DNA of 64,000 bases from Pseudomonas sp. 30_B (GCF_017491605.1 NZ_JAFGYY010000004.1:1-64000); one strand, 5' to 3'. Numbered from the stretch's first letter, positions 20,389 to 32,519 are shown. Notes: generated by a model from the sequence alone, not told the origin. Program-made: numbers and translations.

Positions 20389-21417
20389 ATGAACCTGTCC
20401 GACCCCAAAGAACTGGCGACCCTGCTCGAAGGCATCCTCCTGGCGGCCGGCAAGCCGCTGTCGCTGGAGCGCCTCGGTGAGCTGTTCGAGGAGGTCGAAC
20501 GGCCCGAGCCGCAGCAGTTCCGCGATGCGCTGGCGGTGCTGTCGCTGTCCTGCGCCGGTCGGGCCTTCGAGCTCAAGGAAGTGGCCACCGGCTACCGCCT
20601 GCAGGTTCGCGAGAAGCTCGCTCCCTGGGTCGGCCGCCTCTGGGAAGAGCGCCCGCAGCGCTATTCCCGTGCGCTGCTGGAGACCCTGGCGCTGATCGCC
20701 TACCGCCAGCCGATCACCCGGGGCGAGATCGAGGAAATCCGTGGCGTCGCGGTGAACACCCAGATCGTCAAGACACTGATGGAGCGCGAGTGGATCCGCA
20801 TCGTCGGCTACCGCGAAGTCCCCGGTCGCCCGGCCATGCTCGCCACCACCCGGACCTTCCTCGACTACTTCAACCTGAAGAGCCTGGAAGAACTGCCGCC
20901 GCTGGCCGAGCTGAAGCTGATGGAGCCCGAGCCGCAGCCGATCCTCGAGGACATGGCGCCGACGGTCAGCCTGCCGGGGCCCGAGGAGTACGACGAGGAC
21001 TACGTTCCACCGTCGTTGCAGGCGCTGGCCGACCAGGCGCTGCGCGATGCCGGAGAGGAACCGGAGCCCGCGCCGCCGGAGGAAAAGCCGGAGGAGACCA
21101 GCTTCCGCAGCCTGCTCGCCGAGCTGGACGAAATGGAGCAGGGCCTGAAGACCGACTTCGACGACCTCATCGACCTGCCCCCGGCGGATGCCGAGGACAA
21201 TGGCGTCGATGCCGACTTCAGCGGCGTGTTCGGCTTGCCTGAGGTCCCGCCGCAGGACTCGGCGCCGGAAGACACTGACGAGCCCGCGGCACCTGAGCCC
21301 GCGCCGGCCGCCACGCCGCCGGTTGCCGAGGCCGAAGAGGAGTGGGACGAGGAGCGTGCCCTGCGCGAGGCGATGCTCGAGGAAATGGAGTTCAACGCGC
21401 GCAATCGCGACCATTGA
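20389..21417 (+). CDS. scpB: Segregation and condensation protein B
   Basis: A 342-residue ScpB, the paired winged-helix subunit of the SMC-ScpAB complex. The core (about residues 1-175) includes LEGILLAAGKPLSLERLGEL, YSRALLETLALIAYRQPITR and GRPAMLATTRTFLDYF. The remaining 165 residues are an acidic, proline-rich tail of low complexity, unusually long compared with the roughly 200-residue Bacillus protein. It starts 16 bp after the GNAT gene. In many pseudomonads rluB follows scpB; here bglX does. Confidence 0.92.
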   Translation: MNLSDPKELATLLEGILLAAGKPLSLERLGELFEEVERPEPQQFRDALAVLSLSCAGRAFELKEVATGYRLQVREKLAPWVGRLWEERPQRYSRALLETLALIAYRQPITRGEIEEIRGVAVNTQIVKTLMEREWIRIVGYREVPGRPAMLATTRTFLDYFNLKSLEELPPLAELKLMEPEPQPILEDMAPTVSLPGPEEYDEDYVPPSLQALADQALRDAGEEPEPAPPEEKPEETSFRSLLAELDEMEQGLKTDFDDLIDLPPADAEDNGVDADFSGVFGLPEVPPQDSAPEDTDEPAAPEPAPAATPPVAEAEEEWDEERALREAMLEEMEFNARNRDH

Positions 21418-21619
21418 GGTCCTGCTTCCCATCTTTTCACCGGCGGTTTCCAGCCGTTCGGTGATTGACTTCCGCCTTCGGCGCGACGACCTTATGTGCC
21501 GCGTTCGAACGGCGCTGGCGGCGACACCCGGGGGAGCCGCCGGAATCCCCGTCCCTTCGACGACCCTCGATAACAATCCACAGTGGCCCGGCGCTTCGCG
21601 CAGGCTGCTGAGTACCCAT

Positions 21620-23932
21620 ATGAAAACAACTCCAATCAGCCGTATCTGCTGGCTCGGCCTTCTGCTGGGCCTCAATAGCGCTTCGCTTTCCGCCGCCCAG
21701 GCGCCCGCCGCCGCACCCGCCGTGCCGCTGCCTGGTCAGTCGAAGGATGCCTTCATCGACAGCCTGATGCAGCGCATGACACAGGAAGAGAAGATCGGCC
21801 AGCTGCGCCTGGTCAGCGTCGGTCCCGACCATCCCAAGCCGGTGCTGCTGGAAGAGATCGCCGCCGGCACCACCGGCGCGGTGTTCAACACCGTGGTGCG
21901 TCCGGGCATTCGCGACCTGCAGGATGCGGCGATGAAGAGCCGGCTGAAGATCCCGCTGTTCTTCGCCTATGACGTGGTCCACGGCCATCGCACCGTGTTC
22001 CCCATCGGCCTGGGCCTGGCGGCGAGCTGGGACCTTGCCTCCATCGAGCGCAGCGCCCGCGTCTCGGCCATCGAGGCCAGCGCCGACGGCCTCAACCTGA
22101 CCTATTCGCCCACCGTCGACATCGCCCGCGACCCGCGCTGGGGCCGTGTCTCCGAAGGCTTCGGCGAAGACGCCTGGCTGACCAGCAAGGTCGCCGCCGC
22201 CGTGGTCAAGGGCTACCAGGGCAAGGGCCTGGACCAGCCGGAAACCATCATGGCCGGGGTCAAGCACTTCGCCCTGTATGGCGCCGGCGAAGGCGGCCGC
22301 GACTACAACACCGTGGACATGAGCCCGCAGCGCATGTTCCAGGACTACCTGCCGCCGTACCGTGCGGCCATCGATGCCGGCGCCGGTGCGGTGATGGTCT
22401 CGCTGAACAGCATCAACGGCGTGCCCGCCACCGCCAACAAGTGGCTGCTGCAGGACTTGCTGCGCGGCCAGTGGGGCTACAAGGGCCTGACCCTCAGCGA
22501 CCACGGCGCGGTGGGCGAGCTGATCAAGCACGGCGTGGCCGCCAACGAGCGCGACGCCACCCGCCTGGCGATCAACGCCGGCGTCGAAATGAACATGAAC
22601 GACGATCTCTACGGCAAGCACATGCCCGAGCTGCTCAAGGCCGGGCTGATCAGCCAGGCCGAGATCGACCGCGCCTGCCGTGACGTGCTCGCCGCCAAGT
22701 GGGACATGGGCCTGTTCCAGGACCCGTACCGCTACCTGCAGGGCAAGGACCCGGTGGATACCGACGCCGAGGAGCGCCTGCACCGCGCCGACGCCCGCGA
22801 GATCGCGCGCAAGGGCATGGTCCTGCTGAAGAACCAGAACGGCGTGCTGCCGCTCAAGCGTGACGGCGTGATCGCCCTGGTCGGCCCGCTGGCCGACAGC
22901 AAGCGCGACGTGATGGGCAGCTGGTCCGCCGCCGGCAAGGCCTTCCAGGCGGTGACCGTGCTCCAGGGCATGGGCACCGCGACCCGCGGCAAGGCTGCGC
23001 TGCTCTATGCCAAGGGTGCCAACGTCACCGACGATGCGGAGATCATCAAGTACCTCAACGAGTACAACGAGGACGTCAGCGTCGACTCCCGCAGCCCGAG
23101 AGAGATGATCGACGAGGCCGTGGCCAAGGCCCAGCAGGCCGACGTGGTGGTGGCCGTGGTCGGCGAGGCCCAGGGCATGGCCCACGAGGCGTCGAGCAAG
23201 ACCAACCTGCACATCGCGCAGAGCCAGGTCGAGCTGCTCAAGGCGCTCAAGGCCACTGGCAAGCCGCTGGTGCTGGTGCTGATGAACGGCCGCCCGCTGG
23301 ACCTGCGCTGGGAAAGCGCCAATGCCGACGCCATCCTGGAAACCTGGTTCAGCGGTACCGAAGGTGGCAACGCCATCGCCGACGTGCTGTTCGGCGACTA
23401 CAACCCGGCCGGCAAGCTGAGCATGACCTTCCCGCGTTCGGTGGGCCAGGTGCCGATCTACTACAACCACCTGAACACCGGCCGCCCGTTCGACCACGAG
23501 CACCCGAACAAGTACACCTCGCGCTACTTCGATTCGCAGAACGGCCCGCTGTATCCCTTCGGCTATGGCCTGAGCTACACCGACTTCAGCGTCTCGGACG
23601 TGAAGATGTCAGGCAGCAAGCTGAAGAAGGGCGACCAGTTGACCGCCAGCGTGACCGTGAAGAACACCGGTAAGGTTGCCGGCGAAACCACCGTGCAGCT
23701 CTACCTGCGCGACGTCGCCGCTTCGATCAGCCGTCCGGTGAAGGAGCTCAAGGGCTTCAGCAAGATCATGCTGCAGCCGGGCGAGTCGAAAGTGGTGCAG
23801 TTCCCGATCCGCGAGGAAGACCTGCGCTTCTACGACAGCCAGCTGCGCTACGCCTCTGAACCGGGCGAGTTCAAGGTCTATGTCGGCCTGGATTCGGACA
23901 ATGTGAAGGAGCAGAGCTTCACGCTGCTCTGA
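21620..23932 (+). CDS. bglX: Periplasmic beta-glucosidase, GH3 family (BglX)
   Basis: A 770-residue secreted glycoside hydrolase. A signal peptide covers about residues 1-26 (SRICWLGLLLGLNSASLSA). The GH3 N-terminal barrel has RDPRWGRVSEGFGEDAWL and VKHFALYGAGEGGRDYN. The nucleophile is the aspartate of TLSDHGAVGEL (about residue 294), as in E. coli BglX. The GH3 C-terminal domain and a fibronectin-III-like tail (about 690-760) are complete. It releases glucose from beta-glucosides in the periplasm, which fits the sugar catabolic genes about 1 kb downstream, although it is not in their operon. The ATG at 21620 starts the signal peptide. Confidence 0.93.
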   Translation: MKTTPISRICWLGLLLGLNSASLSAAQAPAAAPAVPLPGQSKDAFIDSLMQRMTQEEKIGQLRLVSVGPDHPKPVLLEEIAAGTTGAVFNTVVRPGIRDLQDAAMKSRLKIPLFFAYDVVHGHRTVFPIGLGLAASWDLASIERSARVSAIEASADGLNLTYSPTVDIARDPRWGRVSEGFGEDAWLTSKVAAAVVKGYQGKGLDQPETIMAGVKHFALYGAGEGGRDYNTVDMSPQRMFQDYLPPYRAAIDAGAGAVMVSLNSINGVPATANKWLLQDLLRGQWGYKGLTLSDHGAVGELIKHGVAANERDATRLAINAGVEMNMNDDLYGKHMPELLKAGLISQAEIDRACRDVLAAKWDMGLFQDPYRYLQGKDPVDTDAEERLHRADAREIARKGMVLLKNQNGVLPLKRDGVIALVGPLADSKRDVMGSWSAAGKAFQAVTVLQGMGTATRGKAALLYAKGANVTDDAEIIKYLNEYNEDVSVDSRSPREMIDEAVAKAQQADVVVAVVGEAQGMAHEASSKTNLHIAQSQVELLKALKATGKPLVLVLMNGRPLDLRWESANADAILETWFSGTEGGNAIADVLFGDYNPAGKLSMTFPRSVGQVPIYYNHLNTGRPFDHEHPNKYTSRYFDSQNGPLYPFGYGLSYTDFSVSDVKMSGSKLKKGDQLTASVTVKNTGKVAGETTVQLYLRDVAASISRPVKELKGFSKIMLQPGESKVVQFPIREEDLRFYDSQLRYASEPGEFKVYVGLDSDNVKEQSFTLL

Positions 23933-23955
23933 ACGTCACTCGCGCTTCAAACGAA

Positions 23956-23987
23956 AACGCCACGGCTCATCGAGCCGTGGCGTTTTT
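23956..23987 (+). terminator. Rho-independent terminator after bglX
   Basis: The stem AACGCCACGGCT / AGCCGTGGCGTT has a five-base loop and is followed by a T-run. It lies 24 bp after the bglX stop. The opposite strand also ends in T-rich sequence, so it may serve the convergent membrane-protein gene. Confidence 0.85.
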
Positions 23988-23992
23988 CTTTT

Positions 23993-24775
23993 TCAGGCCG
24001 CCGGGTTCGCCAGCTTTCTGGCCCGGCGCCCGATCATCCAGCGCAACGCGCCTTGCACCAGCACCGACAGCAGCGCCGCTTCGGCGAAGCTCTGCAGGGT
24101 ATCGACCTCCGGCAGGCGCAACGCCAGCCACAGGCAGAAGGCGCCGAAGGCCGGCCGTCCGGTCACCATGCCGCGCAGCAGGACGATGACGAAGCCTGAG
24201 CCATTGAGTCGCTGGGACGATACGCAGAGCACGATGGAGAGCAGCGGGAACACCGCCAGCAGGCCGCTCCAACTCGGCCCGGCCCAGCCGGCGAGGGCGG
24301 TGACGGAGAGCGTCAGCACGGCACCGGCAAACATGCGCAGGCCCAGCTCGAAGCGTCCGATGGGCGAGATGACGGCCGGCAGTTCCGCGCGCGGCATGAA
24401 CAACTGGCTGGTCAGCGTGCCCAACGCCGCAGCGCCCAGTGCCCAGGCGGGCAGGACCGGCAGTTGCGTCAGCCCCCAGGCGGCGACCAGCCAGGCCAGC
24501 ATCGCGCCGCTCAGCGCCAGCGGCCACGTGTGGCGCCGGCAGGTCCAGGCGTAGGTGAAGTTGAACGCCTCCGAGGCGAAGATCGCCGCCAGCGCGAGCA
24601 ACGCGGCCTGGGCGCCGAAGTCGCGGCCGTGCTCGATTGTGATCAGGTAGAGGATCGGCCCGGTGATGGCGGGCAGGGTGGCGAGGCAGCCGGCGACGGC
24701 GGGCCCCCACCAGCGGCCGGAGAGCGAGATCAGCAGCAGGAACAGCGGAACCAGGGTGAGCTTGAGGGCGAGCAT
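23993..24775 (-). CDS. Polytopic inner-membrane protein of unknown function
   Basis: A 260-residue, strongly hydrophobic protein with about eight membrane spans, starting MLALKLTLVPLFLLLISLSG. No soluble domain, nucleotide-binding site or known transporter signature is visible. The one distinctive polar segment is SSQRLNGSGFVIVLLRGMV in the second half. The start at 24775 puts the first membrane segment at the N terminus; longer starts add a poor leader. It now lies where gap would be expected next to edd, but it is not a gap relative. I do not recognise the family. Confidence 0.7.
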   Translation of the reverse strand: MLALKLTLVPLFLLLISLSGRWWGPAVAGCLATLPAITGPILYLITIEHGRDFGAQAALLALAAIFASEAFNFTYAWTCRRHTWPLALSGAMLAWLVAAWGLTQLPVLPAWALGAAALGTLTSQLFMPRAELPAVISPIGRFELGLRMFAGAVLTLSVTALAGWAGPSWSGLLAVFPLLSIVLCVSSQRLNGSGFVIVLLRGMVTGRPAFGAFCLWLALRLPEVDTLQSFAEAALLSVLVQGALRWMIGRRARKLANPAA

Positions 24776-24818
24776 GGGGGGCGGCGGATGCAGGTGGACG
24801 GCGGATTCTAGTGCGTGG

Positions 24819-24845
24819 GGCGCATAACGCGAAGCGTTATGCGCC
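24819..24845. repeat. Perfect palindrome with GAA loop
   Basis: The arms GGCGCATAACGC and GCGTTATGCGCC surround GAA. It is related in length and end sequence to the palindromes at 18809-18836 and 139-167, and lies between the membrane-protein start and the truncated gap remnant. Confidence 0.7.
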
Positions 24846-24866
24846 GTTGCTATTGTGCTCTGGCTG

Positions 24867-24881
24867 TTCGCGAGCAAGCTC
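24867..24881. repeat. Truncated REP half-element at the gap deletion junction
   Basis: TTCGCGAGCAAGCTC matches the right half of the local REP, but the expected GCTCCTAC does not follow; the sequence switches to CGGCGGCCGAAG at 24882. The break lies 16 bp before the end of the gap fragment. Confidence 0.6.
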
Positions 24882-24897
24882 CGGCGGCCGAAGAACC

Positions 24898-24984
24898 TCA
24901 GTCCCGATACGGCCCCAAGTAGAGCGCGCGGAGTACGTTCCGACCGATGCGGCCGAATCCATTGCTCGCCAGGCGTATAGTCAT
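24898..24984 (-). pseudogene. gap: Remnant of glyceraldehyde-3-phosphate dehydrogenase gene (first 28 codons)
   Basis: Reading from the ATG at 24984, the 28-residue product contains NGFGRIGRNVLRALY, which is the N-terminal NAD-binding beta-alpha unit of GAPDH (normally INGFGRIGRNVLRA). It stops after GPYRD at a TGA. The rest of the roughly 335-codon gene is absent: the sequence passes within 17 bp into a truncated REP. In P. aeruginosa the gap gene is divergent from edd exactly here, so this looks like an internal chromosomal deletion that left the promoter and start. The serine in place of the usual isoleucine before NGFG shows it has begun to drift. Confidence 0.82.
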
Positions 24985-25004
24985 GGATGTCGTCTCTTTT
25001 CTTT

Positions 25005-25021
25005 TGTTGTGGTAAAAAACA
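25005..25021. promoter_or_regulatory. Possible second, degenerate HexR-like site on the gap side
   Basis: TGTTGT-GGTAA-AAAACA is an imperfect inverted repeat similar to the site at 25070. It lies just upstream of the gap remnant on its strand and would have been the gap operator if real. Confidence 0.35.
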
Positions 25022-25069
25022 TTAAATTTCCGCTTCGAAGAAAAGTAATCACGCTTTATTCGAAGATTA

Positions 25070-25085
25070 TGTTGTAAAAACAACA
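25070..25085. promoter_or_regulatory. Putative HexR operator upstream of edd
   Basis: TGTTGT-AAAA-ACAACA is a perfect palindrome that also contains the described HexR pattern TTGT-N7-ACAA (25072-25086). It lies 27 bp before the edd start, where a repressor would block transcription. HexR is encoded 4 kb away at 29286-30143. Confidence 0.7.
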
Positions 25086-25112
25086 ACTGATAGTCTGTAG
25101 GAGAATGCTGCC

Positions 25113-26939
<1,827 letters not shown>

Positions 26940-27041
26940 GACGCGCGCCCGCGCGATGGAGTGACCGTCGCGCGGGTGGGCCCGGGTCGATGTCCTATGC
27001 TGGCATGAGCCCTTTCTCACAACTTCCAGGCCGAGCTCGCC

Positions 27042-28031
27042 ATGAATTCCAGCAACGCCCAGAATGCTTTCGCCCTGGTCGGCGACATTGGTGGCACCAA
27101 TGCCCGCTTCGCCCTGTGGCGCGGTGAAGTCCTCGAATCCATCCAGGTCCTGGCCTGCGCCGACTACCAGCGTCCGGAAGACGCGGTACGCGACTACCTG
27201 CAGCGCATCGGCCAGCCACTCTCCGCCATCCACAACGTCTGCCTGGCCTGCGCCGGGCCGGTGGGCGCTGGCGACTTCCGCTTCACCAACAATCACTGGG
27301 TGATCAAGCGCGACGCCTTTCGCGCCGCACTGGGCCTGAGGCATCTGCTGCTGGTCAATGACTTCAGCACCATGGCCTGGGCGGCGTCGCGACTCTCGGA
27401 AGAGCACCTGGTGCAGGTGCGCCCCGGCAACGCGCTGGAGGGCCGGGCGAAACTGATCATCGGCCCCGGCACCGGCCTGGGCGTCGCCAGCCTGATGCCG
27501 CTGCCGGCCGGCGGTTGGGAGGTGTTGCCCTGCGAGGGCGGGCACGTCGACCTGCCGGTGACCTCCGAGCGGGATTTCGCTCTCTGGCAATTGCTGCGCG
27601 AGAAGTACGGGCATGTTTCGGCCGAGCGCGTGCTATCCGGCAGCGGCCTGGAAAACCTCTACCGCATGAGTTGCCAGATCGATGGCGTCGAGCCGCAATG
27701 CGCCACTGCGGCGCAGATCGGTGAACGCGCCATGAGCGGCGATGCCTACGCCGACGCGGTGCTCGAACATTTCTTCCTGTGGCTGGCGCGGGTCGCCGGC
27801 AACGCGGCGCTGACGGTGGGAGCGCTGGGTGGTGTGTACATCACCGGCGGTATCGTTCCGCGCTTCCTCGAACGCTTCCAGCGCAGCGGTTTCGCCGCAG
27901 CCTTCGCGGCACGCGGCAAGACCAGCGGGCCATACCTGGAGCAGGTACCGGTGTGGGTGATGATGGCAGAGCATCCGGGCCTGTTCGGTGCCGGTGTGGC
28001 GTTAGAGCAGGCTCTGAGGGCCAAGTCCTGA
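27042..28031 (+). CDS. glk: Glucokinase
   Basis: A 329-residue cytoplasmic hexokinase-family enzyme that phosphorylates glucose with ATP. The phosphate-1 motif is GDIGGTNARFAL (about residues 11-22), the catalytic aspartate lies in LLLVNDFSTMAW, and IIGPGTGLGVASL and GGVYITGGIVPRFLERF complete the ATP site. In P. aeruginosa the gltRS sensor genes and the glucose ABC transporter follow glk; here a mutarotase gene follows instead. It is likely transcribed with edd or from a weak promoter in the 102-bp gap. Confidence 0.94.
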   Translation: MNSSNAQNAFALVGDIGGTNARFALWRGEVLESIQVLACADYQRPEDAVRDYLQRIGQPLSAIHNVCLACAGPVGAGDFRFTNNHWVIKRDAFRAALGLRHLLLVNDFSTMAWAASRLSEEHLVQVRPGNALEGRAKLIIGPGTGLGVASLMPLPAGGWEVLPCEGGHVDLPVTSERDFALWQLLREKYGHVSAERVLSGSGLENLYRMSCQIDGVEPQCATAAQIGERAMSGDAYADAVLEHFFLWLARVAGNAALTVGALGGVYITGGIVPRFLERFQRSGFAAAFAARGKTSGPYLEQVPVWVMMAEHPGLFGAGVALEQALRAKS

Positions 28032-28119
28032 GCTGAACGGGCGGTGCGGAGAGCTTTTCGTTGGCGTGGACGCTGCGCGTGACTAGGCTTTGCGGGTAGA
28101 ATCGCCGCCTTTCATCGAA

Positions 28120-28134
28120 TGTAGTGAAACTACA
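28120..28134. promoter_or_regulatory. Putative HexR operator upstream of the mutarotase gene
   Basis: TGTAGT-GAA-ACTACA is a perfect 15-bp palindrome of the HexR type, 55 bp upstream of the mutarotase start. A GC-rich hairpin (CCCGGA-GTG-TCCGGG, 28147-28161) follows in the leader. Confidence 0.7.
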
Positions 28135-28188
28135 GCCTCTTTACGCCCCGGAGTGTCCGGGCAGGGATTGGATCAGGACATCCGGATA

Positions 28189-29025
28189 ATGCTCGAGCAT
28201 CCGCTGCAGCGCTTTTTTCATTCCATGCGGGCCAAGCGCCCCTTCGACTGGGTGCGCTTCCAGCGTCGCGACCTGCTGCTGATCGATCATCCGCAGTGCC
28301 AGGCGGTATTCAGCCGCCAGGGCGCGCAATTGCTGCACTTCCAGCCCCGCGGCGCGCGCCCGCTGCTGTGGTGTTCCAGCCAGTGGCCGAGCCTGAGCAC
28401 GGCGCCCATCCGTGGCGGCATCCCGGTCTGCTGGCCCTGGTTCGGCAGCCACCCGGTCGAGCCCGACTGGCCTCAGCACGGCTGGGCGCGCCAGCGCGAG
28501 TGGAGGATGCTCGATGCCTGGGCTGACGACAGCAAGGTGGTGGTCAGCTGGCAACTGGACGTCGAGGACTGGCACGTGCGCCTGGAGGCGCGCCTGGGCC
28601 AGGACCTGGATATCGAACTCTCCAGCTATCACGAAGACGACAGCGACTGCCTGTTCAGCTTTGCCCTGCAGCCATACTGGCGCGTGGGCTCGCTGCGCCG
28701 CTCGATGGTCCACGGCATGGAGCTGGACGGCAAGGCCAGCGGCCTGCCCAATACCTGGGCTCCGCGCGGGGCGGTCAAGCAGGTGCTCTACAACACGGGC
28801 GCTCTGGTGCTGGAAGATGCCGGTTGGCAGCGTCGCCTGCGCATCGACAAGAACGTCGGCGCAGGCAGCGTCATCTGGCACCCCGGCAGCCGCGTGGTGG
28901 AGCAGGTGGCGGCGGCCGAGGCGGATCGTTTCCTGTGTATCGGCGCTGCCGGCTATCGCGCGGGTGGGCTGATCCTGGCGCAGGGCGAGCGGATGCTGCT
29001 GAACCTGCGGGCCGGGTTGGTCTGA
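28189..29025 (+). CDS. D-hexose-6-phosphate mutarotase
   Basis: A 278-residue aldose-1-epimerase-like protein of the YeaD type that interconverts alpha and beta hexose 6-phosphates. Typical segments are ARPLLWCSSQWP, IRGGIPVCWPWFGSHP, QHGWARQREW (catalytic histidine) and the C-terminal VIWHPGS. The ATG at 28189 matches the usual length. Its HexR-type operator and its place between glk and hexR-zwf suggest that it feeds beta-glucose 6-phosphate to Zwf. It has its own promoter region rather than being part of the edd-glk unit. Confidence 0.9.
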   Translation: MLEHPLQRFFHSMRAKRPFDWVRFQRRDLLLIDHPQCQAVFSRQGAQLLHFQPRGARPLLWCSSQWPSLSTAPIRGGIPVCWPWFGSHPVEPDWPQHGWARQREWRMLDAWADDSKVVVSWQLDVEDWHVRLEARLGQDLDIELSSYHEDDSDCLFSFALQPYWRVGSLRRSMVHGMELDGKASGLPNTWAPRGAVKQVLYNTGALVLEDAGWQRRLRIDKNVGAGSVIWHPGSRVVEQVAAAEADRFLCIGAAGYRAGGLILAQGERMLLNLRAGLV

Positions 29026-29054
29026 TCGTCTGAGCTTCGTGGATGGGCCGGGCT

Positions 29055-29269
29055 GTAGGAGCGAGCTTGCTCGCGAACCGATTTCCCGGCGGCTCTGAGG
29101 CTAGGGCTGTTCGCGAGCAAGCTCGCTCCTACAAAAAGCGGTGGCCGACTCCACTTTTGATCCTGCTGGTGTAGGAGTGGGCTGCTCGGTCGCAGGGGGC
29201 TCGTAGCGGACCTTGTCCGCGAATCGTTCAGCCTTGCACTAGAGCATCGCGGAGAAGCTCCGCTCCTAC
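29055..29269. repeat. REP pair plus a second related repeat
   Basis: GTAGGAGCGAGCTTGCTCGC at 29055 and its inverted partner ending GCTCGCTCCTAC at 29132 form a standard REP pair. A variant set follows from GTAGGAGTGGGC at 29171 to CTCCGCTCCTAC at 29269. These fill the 260-bp gap between the convergent mutarotase and hexR genes; nothing else is seen there. Confidence 0.8.
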
Positions 29270-29285
29270 GAAAGCTGCATTTCCC

Positions 29286-30143
29286 TCAATCTTCCTCATC
29301 GAGCTGGTAGCGCGTCGGCACCAGGCTCTCCTTGATCCGCCGCAGGTGCGGCTGGAAATCCACGCCGCGGCGCAGGGTCACGCCGGTGGCGAGCACGTCG
29401 AGCACGGTGAGCTGGATGATCCGCGAGGTCATCGGCATGTAGATGTCGGTGTCTTCCGGCAGCGGGATGTCCAGGCTCAGGGTGCTGGCACGGGCCAGCG
29501 GCGAATCGGCGGCGGTCAGGCCGAGCACCGAGGCGCCGTTCTGCCGCGCCAGGTGCGCCACCTCCACCAGCTCGCGGGTGCGGCCGGTGTAGGAAATCAC
29601 CACGAACAGGTCGCCGGTGTGCGCCACCGAGGCGATCATCCGTTGCATCAGCACGTCGCTGTGGGCCGACACCGCCAGGTTGAAGCGGAAGAACTTGTGC
29701 TGCGCGTCCAGCGCCACCGAGCTTGACGCGCCGAGCCCGAAGAAGTGGATCTGCCGGGCCTGGATCAGCAGGTCCACGGCGCGGTCGATCACCTTCGGGT
29801 CGAGCAGTTTGTAGGCGCTGTCCAGCGAGGCAATGGTGCTGCTGAAGATCTTCCGCGTGTAGGCCTCGGGCCCGTCGTTCTCGGCCACTGCCTGGGCGAC
29901 GAAGGCCGCGCCGCTGGCCAGGCTCTGGGCCAGCTGGATCTTCAGTTCCGGATAGCCGCTCATGCCGAAGGAGCGGCAGAAGCGGTTCACCGTCGGTTCG
30001 CTGACGCTGGACGCCTGGGCCAGCGCGGCGATGCTGAAGCGCGTGGCCTGCTGCGGGTCGCGCAGTATCACTTCGGCGACCTTGCGCTCGGCCTTGTTCA
30101 GCTGTTCCAGACGGCTCTGGATCTGCTCCAGCAGGTTTTTCAT
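29286..30143 (-). CDS. hexR: HexR, RpiR-family transcriptional repressor
   Basis: A 285-residue regulator with an N-terminal RpiR helix-turn-helix ([20 protein letters not shown], about residues 40-59) and a C-terminal SIS sugar-phosphate domain ([18 protein letters not shown], then [16 protein letters not shown]). HexR of Pseudomonas represses edd, gap and zwf operons and is released by KDPG. It is divergent from zwf, with a shared 186-bp control region containing a HexR-like site, so it probably regulates itself. A glutamate-rich C-terminal end (LDEED) is normal for the family. Confidence 0.94.
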   Translation of the reverse strand: MKNLLEQIQSRLEQLNKAERKVAEVILRDPQQATRFSIAALAQASSVSEPTVNRFCRSFGMSGYPELKIQLAQSLASGAAFVAQAVAENDGPEAYTRKIFSSTIASLDSAYKLLDPKVIDRAVDLLIQARQIHFFGLGASSSVALDAQHKFFRFNLAVSAHSDVLMQRMIASVAHTGDLFVVISYTGRTRELVEVAHLARQNGASVLGLTAADSPLARASTLSLDIPLPEDTDIYMPMTSRIIQLTVLDVLATGVTLRRGVDFQPHLRRIKESLVPTRYQLDEED

Positions 30144-30252
30144 CCGTGCTCCTTGGGCAATCGACGGTTGGCCGGGTAGGGGCGGCCAGCGGCGCTATCC
30201 TAACGTCAGGCCGGCAGGCGACCAACAACGGCGCGAAACGGCAAAAATATGT

Positions 30253-30267
30253 TGTTTAATTACTACA
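30253..30267. promoter_or_regulatory. Putative HexR operator in the hexR-zwf gap
   Basis: TGTTTAATTACTACA; on the minus strand this reads TGTAGT-AAT-TAAACA, sharing the TGTAGT half-site with the perfect palindrome at 28120. It lies 62 bp upstream of the zwf start in an AT-rich promoter region. Confidence 0.65.
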
Positions 30268-30329
30268 TATTTGTCTTAATGCCGGCGTGGAAGGCTAACT
30301 ATCGTTCAAAATTTGGTTGGTAACAACAA

Positions 30330-31785
<1,456 letters not shown>

Positions 31786-31799
<14 letters not shown>

Positions 31800-32502
31800 A
31801 CCGAAACTGGCTGAAGGCATGGCCTGGACGACCTGGAACAACGCCGCCGAGCAGGCTCTCGGCCTGGCCGAAGCGGTAGCCGATGCCCTGCGCGAGGCGC
31901 TGAACGCGCGTGGTCACGCGCTGCTGGTGGTGTCCGGCGGGCGCAGCCCGGTGGCCTTCCTCGAAGCGCTGAGCGGCGCCGAGCTGGACTGGTCGAAGGT
32001 GTCCGTCAGCCTGGCCGACGAGCGCTGGGTGCCCGAATCGCACCCGGACAGCAACGCCGGCCTGCTGCGCCGTCATCTGCTCAAGGGCGCGGCGGCCAGG
32101 GCGCACTTCATCGGTCTCTATCAGCCGGCGGCCTCGCTGGACGAGGCGGCGGACAAGGCTGACCGATTCCTGCATGAGCTGAGCCTGCCCATCGACGTGC
32201 TGGTGCTGGGCATGGGCGACGATGGCCACACGGCGTCGTTGTTCCCCGGCAGCCCAGGGCTGGCCGAAGCGCTGGACCCCGCGAGCACGCGCCGCTGCCT
32301 GCCGATGTGGGCACCGAGCGTGCCCCGTCAGCGCCTGACCCTGACCCGCGCCGTGCTGCAGGGCGCGCGGATGCAGATCCTGGCGATCCAGGGCGAGGCC
32401 AAGCTGGCCACCCTGAGCCAGGCGCTCAGTGACAACGACGACCTGCGCATGCCGGTCAACGCGTTCCTGCGCGCGCCTCTTTCGATCCACTGGTGCCCCT
32501 GA
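31786..32502 (+). CDS. pgl: 6-Phosphogluconolactonase
   Basis: A 238-residue lactonase hydrolysing 6-phosphogluconolactone. Family motifs are [32 protein letters not shown] and [16 protein letters not shown], with the catalytic histidine in the last. It overlaps the end of zwf and precedes eda by 17 bp, so the three are one transcript. Confidence 0.95.
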
Positions 32503-32519
32503 GGCACGGAGTTACCGCA

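Noticed and set aside
21437..23503. 688-codon minus-strand open frame opposite bglX
   Set aside because: It is an antisense shadow of a well-recognised GH3 gene; composition is His/Val/Gly/Ala-rich and without family features.
24898..25086. 62-codon ORF starting upstream of the gap remnant
   Set aside because: The first part is AT-rich promoter sequence between gap and edd; only the last 28 codons resemble a protein (GAPDH N terminus).
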